Shown here piece by piece: positions 1 to 12,576 of a stretch of 64,000 bases of DNA. Origin of the DNA: Fistularia commersonii (taxonomy: Eukaryota > Chordata > Actinopteri > Syngnathiformes > Fistulariidae). The position numbers and the translations under genes are program-made. How positions within the stretch are numbered: the stretch's first letter is position 1; the number at the start of each line of letters is the position of its first letter. The stretch is taken from assembly GCA_037954325.1 (NCBI GenBank), contig JBBMNZ010000001.1:25245758-25309757 (forward strand). The letters run 5' to 3'. The notes beneath the pieces were generated by a model, which made no database searches, was not told the DNA's origin, and saw nothing but the letters and a program-made list of their open reading frames with translations.

Positions 1-1015
1 ATCAAAGAAAGGCAGGGGCAGCAGACAAGTGAGTCAAGGAGACCCCAAGATAAATTAGCAATTAACATCAGCGATGAGACACGCGTCTTGCGATAATTTT
101 TGAAATGACTTGTCACGTCCTGCTTCAGAAAAACTGGAAATTCAGTTTCCGAAGGCAATAAAAACCAAGTCACGCAAAGTTTATTATCCCACACGCTTCA
201 GGATTTTCACGGGGAAACAACGCCTTCCTCACAGTGTTTCAGCCGCAAGGGAGGGGGTGCGATTTTTAAAATGTAATAAAATAACAGGATCGTGACACCG
301 TCCTGCTTACTCACGCTCATCCGTGTCTTTGAATTCCCCGACGCGACGGCGTCTTGGAGAGACGCTCTCGCTGTTCGGCATGATCCTCACGCATGCCGAG
401 AGCGTCCACACAGAGGTCAGGGGATATCCCGGGCTCCCGGAGACCCTTAGTGTGTGAAAGTGACATTTTCCTTACACTGTTCAGACGGTCGGAAAATGAG
501 CACGCCGTTCGTACCGTGACCAGAGGAGAAGTAAGGTCACGTCGACCAATCACATCTAGGAAAGGCCTTCCCTGCAACTTTGAGCGCAGGATAAATGGTA
601 AAGATAGTGAAGGAATTAGAGCTCCAGAGATTCTTGTTTTTTTTTTTTTTAATCCTAGAGGGAAAATAATTTATAGCTTAATCATTCATTCATTCAAAGT
701 TGTTTGATTTGATTAGATTTTGTATTTTTTTTGTCAGATTTTTTACAGATGAAGTGTTTTACTTTGAACGCAATGTTTTTTTTTTTTCTTTGTGGGGTTT
801 TAAATTCCAGAAAAATTCCCTGTCTTGCTTTGTAGCAAACCGGCTTCCAAATTGAAATTTCATTTCAGGACAAAAACGAAAACTGACCAATGAAGGCGAG
901 AAAATGTTTCTAAAAATAATACACAATTAATTTTGCATATCAAAATCTCTCACCTTTACTTTATGTTGGTTTTTTTTTTTTTTTTTTTTTTTATACAAAT
1001 TTCACATTAAATTCT
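1..1015. other. No gene seen; T-rich noncoding DNA
   Basis: No frame here resembles a protein family. The stretch contains several T runs, the longest at about 970-992, just before an antisense LINE fragment. It is either the distal part of grin3b intron 1 or intergenic DNA; the sequence cannot separate the two because the first exon of the gene was not found. Confidence 0.6.
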
Positions 1016-1272
1016 CATCCATCCATTCATCTTCTGCCTCTCATCTGGGATAGGGTCGCAGACACAGACATCCCCCCCCCCCCTCGCTTCATCCAGCTCC
1101 ACCAGGGGAATCCCGAGACGTTCCCCGGCCAAGCGAGAGAAATTGTCCTTCCGGCGTGTCCGGCTTCTGCCTCGGGGTCACCTCCTGGTGGGGCGCGCCC
1201 AGAATATCTCGCCGGGGAGGCGTCCGGAAGGCGTCCTTGACCAGATGCTCGGGCGACTTCCTCTCAATTGAT
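1016..1272 (-). mobile_element. LINE 3'-end fragment, antisense (same family as 6575-7735)
   Basis: Read on the minus strand, this matches the last part of the LINE at 6575-7735. Shared landmarks are a GGGCATCTGGTCA-like stretch, a run of GACGCC repeats, and then the segment encoding the family's RLAW..GIP-type C-terminus. On the + strand it begins with the ATCCATCCATTCATC-type end common at the terminus of this fish repeat. A C run of about 14 at 1072-1085 interrupts it. It is short, frame-broken and 5'-truncated. The family name (RTE or Rex type) is not certain. Confidence 0.8.
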
Positions 1273-4200
1273 TCAAAATGTGTTGGTACATTTTTGAGAA
1301 TACAGTACGAAGACAGTTCAATTTTAATTGAGAAAAATCTATCTTCTGAACTGTCATTTTACGAATAAAGCTGATGTGATTTGATTAAAATGGCATTTGT
1401 TCTTGAGGGAAATTGTTAAAAGGGAGGAGATCCAGTAAATGAAACAAGATCTCTCACTATGAGTCAATTAATTAGATTTTTTTTTCTCCCCCCCCCAGAA
1501 TCAATAGGAGCGTTACGACCATTATCATAAATTAAATTTTACATGTGTCAGAAATGCCTCCGTGGCAGTGGACTTGTTTTTTTTTTGCTGCTGCTGAAAA
1601 CTATTTGCCTATAATGCCCTGTTCTCTCTCCGTTTTCTTGGTGGTATCACACACGCTGTTGGAGTTTCAGAGAAATCGGTTAACCTGCTTCTCTGGGCAG
1701 AAAAAGGTGGATTATGCTCACTGACGCTCTGCCACATATTTATTTTGTTTGGCTTTTTTTATGCCCAAATGAACCAGAGAGGCCAAATCTAGACTTTTTC
1801 CATATTTATTTAAAATGTATTCACAGCTGCTTGAACGGTTTTCTCACCAGACCGCATTCTACAAAACTCCTTAAGGTGGATCACTTTGGTCTTGCTTTGG
1901 CAAAGGAGCGGGTGCAGAGGCCTGGGGGGTCCGAAGAGCGGGCAGCCTTGGATTTGAAATTGTAGAGTAGAAGGTGCTGCCTTTCGGGTGAGGAAAGTAG
2001 GAAAAAAAAAAAAAAAAAAAAACCTCTTTGAAGGATTAAAACTACTGAGGAGCCGGTGCTCTGCCGGTTCCCTTTTTTTTTTTTTTTCCTCTCGAGAGCA
2101 CACTTTTCCCATCTGCATTCCTTTTTTTCAAAGCTCCAGGGCTCGGCCGAGGTGACAGATTGGTCCCAAGGAAAGGACAAACTGCTAGATGTTCACGACA
2201 GAGATGTGTGAAGTTCTGATCCGTAAATGTCATTTTATCTCTTGGCTATCTTTCAAAAATTCATTTTCTCTCTACCTCTCTTAGGAGTTTCACACACACA
2301 CACACACATTCTGCCTCACCCTTCAGATGTTTAAACTGATATTAAACATACTCCCAAATGCTACACTACCTTTCAGAGATCGCGTTTACCTCGGCGATAC
2401 ATCCATGCCTGCCAGTAACCCTCCTTCCACTCCCTTTCCTTCCTTCTTCCCTCCTGTTCTCGATTTTTTTTTTTTTTTTCGTCAAATATGAGGACACACT
2501 TGAGAAAGAGATTGATTTCTTCCCCCAAAATCTCCAGGGTCCTCACGCGTACGGCTCCGACCTGCCAATCGCCCCCCCCCCCCCCTCCCCCCTTTGAGCA
2601 GCCTCCCCTAAAAAAGGAAAAAAAAAAATGTCAGCCCAGGGTGAGGAAGAGGACGTGGGGCTGTTGGAGGAGGATGAGGATTGAGCGAGAGATAGAGACA
2701 TCAGACCTGAGGAGGGGGTTTTTTTCGCGTTTGTGTGAAATCAGGTTAACAGATTGACGCGGGGTTTGCCAGCTGGGAGGAAGGACTGAGACGGGGAAAA
2801 AAATAAAATGTTCTAGACACAGTATGTATGAATACATACTCAAATCCAGATATTGTACATAGGAAAATTATTACGAGGAAGGCTTGTATTTTTTTTTTTT
2901 TATTTTAAGTTGTTCATTTTGGTTGTGCATGCGGTTTGGCCAATGGGATTGGGTGTCGATTTCACGCTTACTTTGTCTTGTACACCAACCTAAGCTTCAA
3001 AAGAAACGTCTTAGATAGAAAGAGAGGCGTATAATTGCCGACATAATGTCTGTTCACGCATGCTCATGCGTATCACACACACTATTGGCGTAATCTCGCC
3101 CCTTCTTCACATGTGGACGCACGGAAATGCGGGGAACATTCGAGGAGTTGCAAATCACGCGAGGTGACATATCCTGTATCGCGCGTACGAGGTCTCCCAC
3201 TTTGCACGCATTCATCCTATTTTTTAATACATTTTGTCAGGGTTATATTAATTATTCATTTTTTTTTTTTCATTTCTTGTAGCTCACAAACATATCATCC
3301 CGGGGGATTAATATAAAATATAACCATCCCACTTCTTCAACAGCATGCACACTCATGCACATAATGCACCTGAGCCTGTTTGCTATGCAGGGGAACCTCC
3401 AACAAGGCAAAGACCAAAGTTGAGTTAATTAAACATTAGACATTAATCAAAATGAGATCGTTAATCTCGACACGATTATCTGTGATATTTTGTAAATGAT
3501 GTCTTCCTTCTCAGGCAAACTGAGGCTGTGAGACTGTGAGAGACGTACACTGTTGGGGCATGCACAAAATGTCGATACACACACACACACACACACACAT
3601 ACACACACAAGTGTGTGTATGTGTGTGCGCATGACTGTGTGGCCACGCGAGCAAGCTTTCATTGGTCTTTGATGCCCTTTACATATTTCAATCAACATCA
3701 ATCAGCAACCGGAATACGGCTCTTCATTTTAATTGAGAGTGAAAAATGCAGCTGCTTAGAGAGCGAGCCAGAGCGAGGGAGGACATTTACACGTCAGTGA
3801 ATATTGCTTTCCATTTAGTCGGAACTGAACGGGGTCAAATGTCACTGTACACCCCAGTGAGTCTGCTGACCGACACAAACCTCTCACACACACACACACA
3901 CACACAAACACACAGACTCCCCCCAAGTGGAAGACCACACATTGCTAATTAGGTTTGGCTTCTATAACTCCCCGCGCTTTGGAAGATCTAACACGGGCAA
4001 TCATTTTTTTTATCCATCTACAGCGGAGGTGACTTTGTAAAGTCTTAAACTCTGAGCCGGCTTTTACGGAAAGATTATTGTATATATTTATATCAGCCTC
4101 CCGAACAGAGCCGTCGCCGTTGGGAGGTCAGACTCGGGTCAGGCCGATACATCCGTCGGCAGATAATGGATTTGGGCCAAGAAAGGGCCAGACGGGATAA

Positions 4201-6234
4201 ATCAAATCAAACCGATATTCTTGCCGGGGTTTGAAAAAAAAAATCATAATGACACCTAACACAGAAAAACACGCTGTTTATCTTTCAAAAACGTTATTAG
4301 TTGCACTGCAGAGATTCCTTCCGTTCGATGCTGTACAATATCAGCGATGTTGGCAGCACTTGAAGGAGAGACACGTCGAATATGATCAAACAGCCTCTTC
4401 TTGGCAACTAGAGAGTTTTCGGTGTGTAACAAACAGCCTGTGCGCACAGCAAATGACCCATCATTTTCCCTTGTTAGTGTAACTTATACAACATTACCCT
4501 TGTTCCTGTCAGCTTACTAAGATCAGCGGCGAATGCTAACATAGCGTATTTCTGTAGCCCAGAGAGGCACAGCGTGTTGGTCAATCGAGTCTATTGAGAA
4601 CCAATATCACATCGTGTTTGTACTTTGGTGGTGCTACCAGCCATTTGGCTGGTGAACCGAGCCAATTATACCCTGGTTATGTTGTATAAAAATATTAAAT
4701 ACCCTTTAATTGAGTTATTCATAAACAAGCAGCAGTATGCTTGAATCACCAGATTGACGCAAATCTCCACAGAAAGTTATCGTATCATCGCACCTGAATT
4801 CTGAAACCTTTTAGGAATAGGTTATCACTTTTTTCTGCTTTAAACATTCTTTCTTTGGCGTTATATCCATTGTTGGATGGTAACGGTAACAGGACAAGGA
4901 AACTTATCGCCCTGTTCTCACCAGCTGACTTTCTTTCTCAATATGTCTGTCACCTTAGGGTACTGCCGCAACAACAAACAAATACTTTGTTTCCCCAGCA
5001 CCGCAGACTCGGGTGTTGTCGTTAAGTGCATGAACAGCAACTATTTCATACACTCGTGCATTCAGCTTTCAATCACCAGGGAAGCTGCCATCTAATCCCC
5101 TTCAATTCGTCTTTAACTGACGGCGGTGGTTTTGGTCTATGTGGGCCACCCTCACGTCTTTGTTGACGATAACGCCGAGTTATTTTTCCCGCAACTATTA
5201 ACCGCTCCAATTATACCCCCTGGCAAGAAGCCTCAATAGCAGATAAGTTATCGAGAACTTGTGCAGAGATTTATCTTGTACATTTGGTGCGGCAATTACT
5301 ACAGTAACTGAGGTAACATAAAGCCAGATTACTTACTTCATTTTCATGTACCCCGAAGGAAAGACACCGAGTTCCCCACAATGGCGGAGTGATTACATTT
5401 GAACGTGAGAGCGGGATCTTGCTAACCCGGAGTAAAATAGATCATTCGAGATACTCGTCATTATTGGATGATTAACTCTTAATCGAGCTGGAAATTCCAA
5501 AACAGTGCCTTGCTTGATAAAAGTTATGTGGGTTAATGGAGTTATACTAAAAACTGATCAAAGATGGTCAAGAACGAAAGCATCTGACACTCCCATGTAT
5601 GAAAATGTCCTCCGGTCCGTACAGAGTGTGAGCAAGACAGCAATCATAACAATCATAAAGGAATTATATATGAATTTACGGAGTAATCGGTGACTCAAAT
5701 GCATTTATTATTAGTTGTTTTTTTTTAAGATCCTAAAGGAACAGAACTGCACAAGCTGTGGGTTTAGCTCCTGGCGAGGAAGGGATATTGTTCTGTCAGC
5801 CTTTTACTTTGAAGCCCGAATACAAGAACAACGGCCAAAGCCCGTTCCACCGGGCGTCTGCTGCACTCACGGCTTTGACACTAACTGGCATTTGAGAAAA
5901 ACGATTACAACATAACACTTACATAACTGAAGAACACCCAATACATGGTAAACCCTCGGCTTCTATCCCACAGCCTTTGCCTCAAATTTACATACCTCAA
6001 ATTTTGGCGAATCGCGCCCAGCAGTTGCCGGTGGTGCCGGAGAACAATATTTGTTTTAATTGGCCTTTTATCCAGGATGCTGCTGGATAAAGATCATGAA
6101 ATACAGATACTTGACCGTGCAGATACTTGTACTTGACTGTATGTGGATGGCCGTTGGTCTAAGGCGAGATGGTTCCCTATGTCAAGCGAGTTGTTTCGAA
6201 AAAACTGGGGATGAATCGGGTTGATATGCTAATG
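1273..6234. other. No gene seen; noncoding with homopolymers and CA repeats
   Basis: No supportable gene. The stretch includes A/T runs near 2000-2100, a C-rich run at about 2571-2587, a (CA)9 at 2291-2308, a CA tract passing into a GT tract at about 3576-3630, and a CA tract at about 3884-3906. The listed open frames on both strands are low complexity or unlike any family I recognise. Confidence 0.6.
3576..3630. repeat. CA tract followed by GT tract (inverted microsatellite)
   Basis: An alternating AC tract runs to about 3610 and is followed at once by an alternating GT tract to about 3630, with only two or three bases between. The halves are complementary, so single strands could fold into a hairpin. 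Confidence 0.85.
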
Positions 6235-6375
6235 TGTCATTTTGGCGTCAAAGAATTGGACTCAAAGAACCGAAGAAGCCTCTCCGATGAGCGGTGAAAC
6301 ATCTTTAAGTGAAGAAATCCAAGTCCAGCTGCCACAACAAGAAGATTTCGTCTTTCGTCAACCCGCTTCATCCAT
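6235..6375 (+). repeat. Dispersed fish repeat fragment (GAAGAAGCCTCT...GGTGAAAC type)
   Basis: The stretch contains the order GAAGAAGCCTCTCCGATGAG, GGTGAAACATCTT, GAAATCCAAGTCCAGCTGCC. I recall this as a recurrent fish interspersed sequence, usually near retroelement 3' ends. No complete element is visible. The open frame across it (6242-6469) is taken to be repeat-derived. Its parent family is not identified. Confidence 0.5.
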
Positions 6376-6574
6376 AAGATCCCTATTGACGCCCCAACGC
6401 CCCTATTGCACTACTTTGCCCTGCCTCGCACGACGTACCATTGTGCACCAGCAACTACAATCGCCCTGATTTCACTCTTAACTAATTCAATACCTGTTAC
6501 ATGTTGTCAGTTTAGCACCGTTATCCAAAGCCTTGTAGTTGTAAGAGTACTTGTCGTTAAACCCAATTCTGATT

Positions 6575-7735
6575 CTGGGTCATAGAACCACAGATCCAGG
6601 AGGAGCGGTGTGGTTTTCGTCCTGGTCGTGGAACAGTGGACCGGCTCTCTTCCCTCAGCAGGGTCCTCGACCCTCGGCATGGGAGTTTGCCTACATGAGT
6701 TTTGTGGATCCGGAGAAGGCATTCGATCATGTCCCGCTGGCAATCCTGTGGGGGTGCTCAGGGTGTATGGGTTACCGAACCCCGTTATATGGGCTGTTCG
6801 GTAGTCGTACCCATTTCCGTTGGACTCCACCAGATCTGCCCTTTGTCACCAATTCCATTCATAACTTTTATGGACAGAATTTTTAGATGTTGCCAGGGAG
6901 TCGAGGGGATCTGATTTGGTGGCCGCAGGATCGAGTCTCTGCTTTTTGCGGATGATGGGGTTCTGTTGGCTTCCTCAGGCCGTGATCTCCAGCTTTCACC
7001 GGAGTGGTTCGCAGCAGTGTGAAGCGACCGGGATGAGGATCGGCACCTCCAAATCCGAGACCAAGGTGCTCAATCGCAAACGGGCGGAATACCGACTCCG
7101 GATTGGAGAAGAGGTCCTGCCCCAAGTGGAGAACTGAAAGTATCTTGGTGTCTTGTTCACTAGTGTATGAAGGACGGAGCGGGAGATCGACCGGCGGATC
7201 GGTGCTGCGTCTGCAACGATGCGGACTCTCTTCTGGTCCGTCGTGGTGAAGAGGGAGCTGAGCCAGAAGGAGAAGCTCTCAATTATACCGGTCGATCTAC
7301 GCTCCCACTCTCACCTATGGTCACGAGCTGTGGGTAGTGACCGAAAGGACGAGATCGCAGATACGAGCGGCCAAAATGAGTTTTCTCTGCAGGGTGGCTG
7401 GTCTCTCCCTCAGAGATAGGGTGAGAAGCTCGGTCATCCGGGAGGGGCTAGGAGTAGAGCCGCTGCTCCTCCGCGTAGAGAGCGGTAAGATGAGGGGCAT
7501 CTGGTCAGGATGACCCCCTGGACGCCTACCGGTGGAGGTATTCCTGGTATGTCCATCTGGGAGGAGACCATGGGGAAGACCCAGGACACGCTGGAGAGAC
7601 TATGTCTCCTGACTGGCCTGAGAACGCCTTGGGGTCCTCCGAGAGAAGCCGGACCATGTGGCGGGGGGAAAGGGAGGTCTGGGCCTCACTGTTCTGGCTG
7701 CTGACTCCGGATAAACGGAGAAAGACAGATGCACC
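6575..7735 (+). mobile_element. LINE retrotransposon remnant with reverse-transcriptase core, frameshifted
   Basis: This is the 3' part of a non-LTR retrotransposon ORF2. Pieces of the reverse transcriptase appear in order across several frames: a FVDPEKAFDHVP motif (family FVDLEKAFDRVP) near 6700-6735, the catalytic FADD box at 6945-6956, GMRI.TSKSE and LPQVE near 7030-7130, the KYLGVLFTS equivalent near 7140, and VVVKRELSQKEKLSI near 7225-7285. The C-terminal zone ends about 7711 and a GGATAAACGGAG tail lies near 7710-7725. Several frameshifts and an in-frame stop after LPQVEN show it is dead. The 5' half, including any endonuclease, is missing. It is an RTE/Rex-like fish LINE; I do not claim a more exact family. 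Confidence 0.88.
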
Positions 7736-10700
7736 GAGCAAAGCACCTCGAGAGCTACAAACCAAACCATCGAACGGATTTACTTTGTTTTTTTACAATC
7801 TACATATTTGTCTGACAATTACCTCTTTGGATGTCAACCTGGATTCATCCCCAAGATTAATACCTTTGTCACACACACATACATTAACAACCCCATCAAA
7901 ACCAGTCTCCACAAAACAACTCACTGATTAACTTGACAAATCCTCCTAACTGAGACCAACACCAATCCCAGCAGTTAGAAATGGAAGTACATGCCGATCA
8001 GTCTGATATATTTTACCTCCACATCTGTTTGTGCCTTTAAATATTTTCAAGTTGACATCTCGGTAACTACACATTCAAATGTGTATATTTTGACCTGTGC
8101 CTCAGCCACATTTTTGATATTCTGTGAAAATATGACAGCAAAAACACAGCCGGATAAAATGTCTTCATAAATCTGCGGGTAACTGTGACTACACTGCAGA
8201 GGAAGGTTCACCTGTTGGAAAGCTCGGCACATAAGGTCATTTGGATGAATCAGTTTGATTCTGAAGTGACAACATCATGATGCAAATTCTCAGAAAAATG
8301 CGAATCCCGTTTTCGTTGGGTGATAATGCAAAATGACAAGCAAACAGCTTTCAAAGGGCGTTTTTCCTGAGCGATGATGTTGATTGGCCTAAACCTGATT
8401 GAGAAAACAAACCTTCTGTTTGTTATCTTCTGCGGAGATGTGACAAAACTTTTATCATCTTATCTCGGAACTTGACTGAACCTTCTTGCTGTAAATTCAT
8501 AAACGTCATATTGAAAATCAAATATGTCCCTGCAGCAACCTAACATGTTTTTTTTTGTTGTTTTTTTCCATCCAAATAAAAGTTTTTTGTTTGTTTGTCT
8601 TTTTCCATAGCCAGATTTAATTTGAAAAATCAACACGGGGTTCAATTCTGGCTCGGGTCTGTTGTGATCACATATTTTATGATTTGCTACTAAAAATTAA
8701 TTGCATTTTTTGCACTCTATGAAGAGCATTCTTTTCTATTCTATGATGCCTTTCAACGTCAGAGATTTTTGTCACTTGAATTCAAGTCGCATGTTCTTGG
8801 GGCATCCGATGTATTAACAGATACTACCCTTTTTCCTGTGTGATATTAGACACTCTCTTCCATATCCGCTTTTACTGACAACTACAGGAAGCAAGGTGGG
8901 GTGGGCAGTGGGGGTGCAGGGCGGCTTGTGAACAAGCTTGTTAGTGTTTGTGCACGCAGGTATGCGTGCACGTGCACACACACATACCCATGCTGCACAA
9001 AGTGTGGAAGAAAGGACAGTAACACAATGTGCAGGCTGTTCAATTCAGCCTTAATTACGAGGTAAAGTAAAGGAATCACAATTTTGTCCATAAGTAGGTA
9101 TATTTGTGTGTGCATGTGCGTGTGTGTGTGTAATGTTGGGTAAAAAAAGAAATAATAATGTCACAATTTTCAGAAGCTATTGTTTTATCCTGGCATCTCT
9201 GCAAGTTAAACAAACAAAACAGATTTCCCCTGGGTTAAGAGGTATTTAGATTTATATTCATACATACATATAATTTTCAGTGTTTGTCAAAAGCTTTGAC
9301 AGCTCTTACATTGTATTATTTTCATTTATTTTCAATTTATTGCCAGGTATTTTGCGGTGTGAAACCAAGGAATATTTAGACAACATTATTAAAAAAAAAA
9401 AAAAAAACACATTACATACAAGTGCATCAACACTTGCCAGGTGCTTATGAACATGAGAAATGATGATCAAGAAAAATGAAAAAATTAAATGAAAAAAAAA
9501 CAATAGCTTTTTTTTTTGTAGTCTCTTAAGCAAATGTGTCATGTTGAACTTGCCTACTTATCAAATCTAAGGGGAGACGCCGCTGTAAACAATTAGCTCG
9601 GGCCTCTGTATGCTGGGTGGGTTATCAGAATGACTAATGGAACATTTACAAGGAGAAAGGGGCTCAGGGGCATATGTTAAGTGCAAAGTTCCTGCAATAT
9701 GACCTGCATTTTTTAATTCTGTATCATTCCTCTGGAGTACGGCGAGTATACCACTTAGGCCTTGAAAAAGAATCCTTGTTGATTTAATGGGTTCCTTAAG
9801 TGTGCAGAGCAGCAGCTTATTACCCTGTTGAACACCATCAGTTACATTCTATGTTTATGCCTTTATTATGCTATCAAATCCGGTGTGTCTTAGAAAACTG
9901 AATGCGCAGGTAGGGATCAGTGCTTACCTCTCAAAAGGGAGCCAGATAATGCACTTAAAACCGGGGTTGCATAAATTCTCCGCCGTAACGCCCTGTTCCC
10001 TTACAACATAAATGTTAAAATAGCATTATGGTCTTGCTGAATGTAATTCTGCCGAGCTCCGGCCATGAGATCAACATAAGCTCTCAGTGAACCCGGTGAA
10101 AATGTTTTTTTTTTCTTCAAAAACTATTATCCAAGGAATGGAACGGGCCCCAAATATTTGCCTCCGGGGAGATATTTACTGCATTTTCAAATTTGCATTT
10201 GACAGCCACGGCAGTGTTGTTTATGTTTTGTAGTTTAGGCTCTGATGAAAAACAAGGCATGATGAATGCTTCTGCAGCTAACAGCCAAACAGCTGGCAGC
10301 CAAGGTCACCTGTTGGAATCCCAAAATACTATTGTATGATAAGTAATTGCACACTTTACTTACTCTATAAATGCACACTATAGTATGCCGCCCTCGAGCA
10401 ACACACTTACTCCTGCACAGGGCCTCCGATGTCAAGGTTGTGGACAGTATTGAGCATTCTTCCAGACCGATAAATACAAAAGTGTTAAATAAGCAAATGA
10501 GAACGATATATACATATTAAAAAATAATAGAAATTCTGTCTAATTTTATAATGCAGGTACATCAACTTTCATTTGATTGTGACAGCGCGGTCCGGAGGAT
10601 ACCCGAAACTGAAAGTTATCAATGAGAACCCGAGTAGCCTGGTGTTTTTATAATTGTATTGGCAAGCTGTGCTAATAGCAGGCTCAGACTCATCAATCGC

Positions 10701-12537
10701 ACAGAAAAGCCAGTTGTAATGACCACTCAAAAATTCTGCTTTAAAACAACCTTGTACTTGCTTGTACTTGCTCTCATCAATACTTTAGGTAGTAATAATT
10801 CAAAACATACAGCAAGATAGAGGCCATTAGCTAAAAAGTTCAGTGAGAAAACAACCACTTTAAATTATCATGCGGGTTTTGGACAAACGAGAGACCGAAT
10901 CTATAGTCAGACATTTGCATTTAAAACTCGAGGTTATAGAATTGATTTACACCTTTAACAAAATCTGTCACCAAACCAACGTGCAGCACTTGAAAAAGCC
11001 TTGGCAGATTTATTTTGCGGACAGCCAAGTGCCGGTTGTGGCTAATAGCCACAAACAAGAGTGAAAACATTCATTCTTAATCCTGCCTCTAAACATTGTT
11101 CGTGTAGTCGCCACGGCTACTGCCAGATACAGGGAAAACGCTGACAGGAGAGACCTGTGCTGACAGAGTCAATTTTATTAGCCGAAGTTATTGCGTTGAC
11201 CTGGCATCGGCACAGATGGCGGGACGAGGCGGAAATCTATCACTTTATTAGATATTCTTTGATTTAGGAGATGTCATTAAGATACTCGCCGGCGATTAAT
11301 AATTACGGTGGTTATTCGCTGAGTCTTTATCTCTAAAAGCATCCTTTCCATAATATAATCAGACTGTTATAATAAGAAAACCGGCGCTGTCTGCACACTT
11401 GCCGGTCAGACTTTGACATGACACGATGGCGCTGTCGGACAAAGTCACTGTCGTTTCAGGCATTGTCCGTTTTTGGGCAATATCTCATGATTTGTGTCTT
11501 TATCAATCCAAATAATCGGAAAGCGGCCCTGGACGGAATAATTCCGATATTCTCCTTCGAGGATTTGCCGTAATTCACAACCGTGGGGTTTCAGTGCAGT
11601 CACACGGCTTGTATTCTTTCTGTCAGCTTCTGTATTGATGTCCCCGAGCCCGCTATTCAAATCCACCCCCGTCCTTTTTAAATTACCATCCCAGAATCAT
11701 TATTTTGTTCGTTTCTTGAACAATATCGAAAGCTAAGAGTAAGAATGAATCAAAAAAAAAAAAAAAAAAAAACGAAAATAAAAACAACCCCAAATGGTCG
11801 GTGGCACATAAGACGGCAGATTGGTTTGGCGCCGAACGCAGCGCAAGGACATTGAACTGCTGGATTTCATTTCCTGCAAATGTTCTTTATTCATGCTTTA
11901 GACACAACAGTTTTCCAGGCAAAGGTATTCAGATGACTCATCTAAAATTCCACTCACGTTGATGCCAGGGATCATTTTCAGAGTAAGCTTTTTTTTTTTT
12001 TTTAAATGCCTGATACTCCATTTTGGAATTAAACCCTTACTCTTTAATTGAACATATCCATTTCTACAGTGGCTACTTCTGCAGATTCAGCATTGCATAT
12101 TTGATCGCGTCGCATCGGAAGTGGACTCCAGCCAAACAACACGCTCCGTGCCCCGAATCGACTCGGACGGCACCCGGGTCCAAAGACGGAGCCACATTAC
12201 GGACGCGTGGCGGTCCTCAACGGAGAAGTGTTTGTCCTACATACCCCCCTACCACCCCCCACTGACTCAAATTAGAAACTAATAATCTTTTTGTTCGCTA
12301 ACTCCATTTTTTTCTCCTCCCCTCTAATTAGCCCCTTTATGCTTGCTCTTGTACTTGAAATCATTAACTTTTTTCCACGCTTCTCCTTTTCTGCCCGTCT
12401 TCCTCTCCATCTCTACATCATATCTCGCTTAAAGAGATGGATGACAGGTGATATCGGAAAGTATGGTAGCAGAGCTCAGCTGATAGGCTGAGTCAAGGCA
12501 GGTCATTTACTCACCAAAGGCCCATCTATCCTGGATC

Positions 12538-12576
<39 letters not shown>

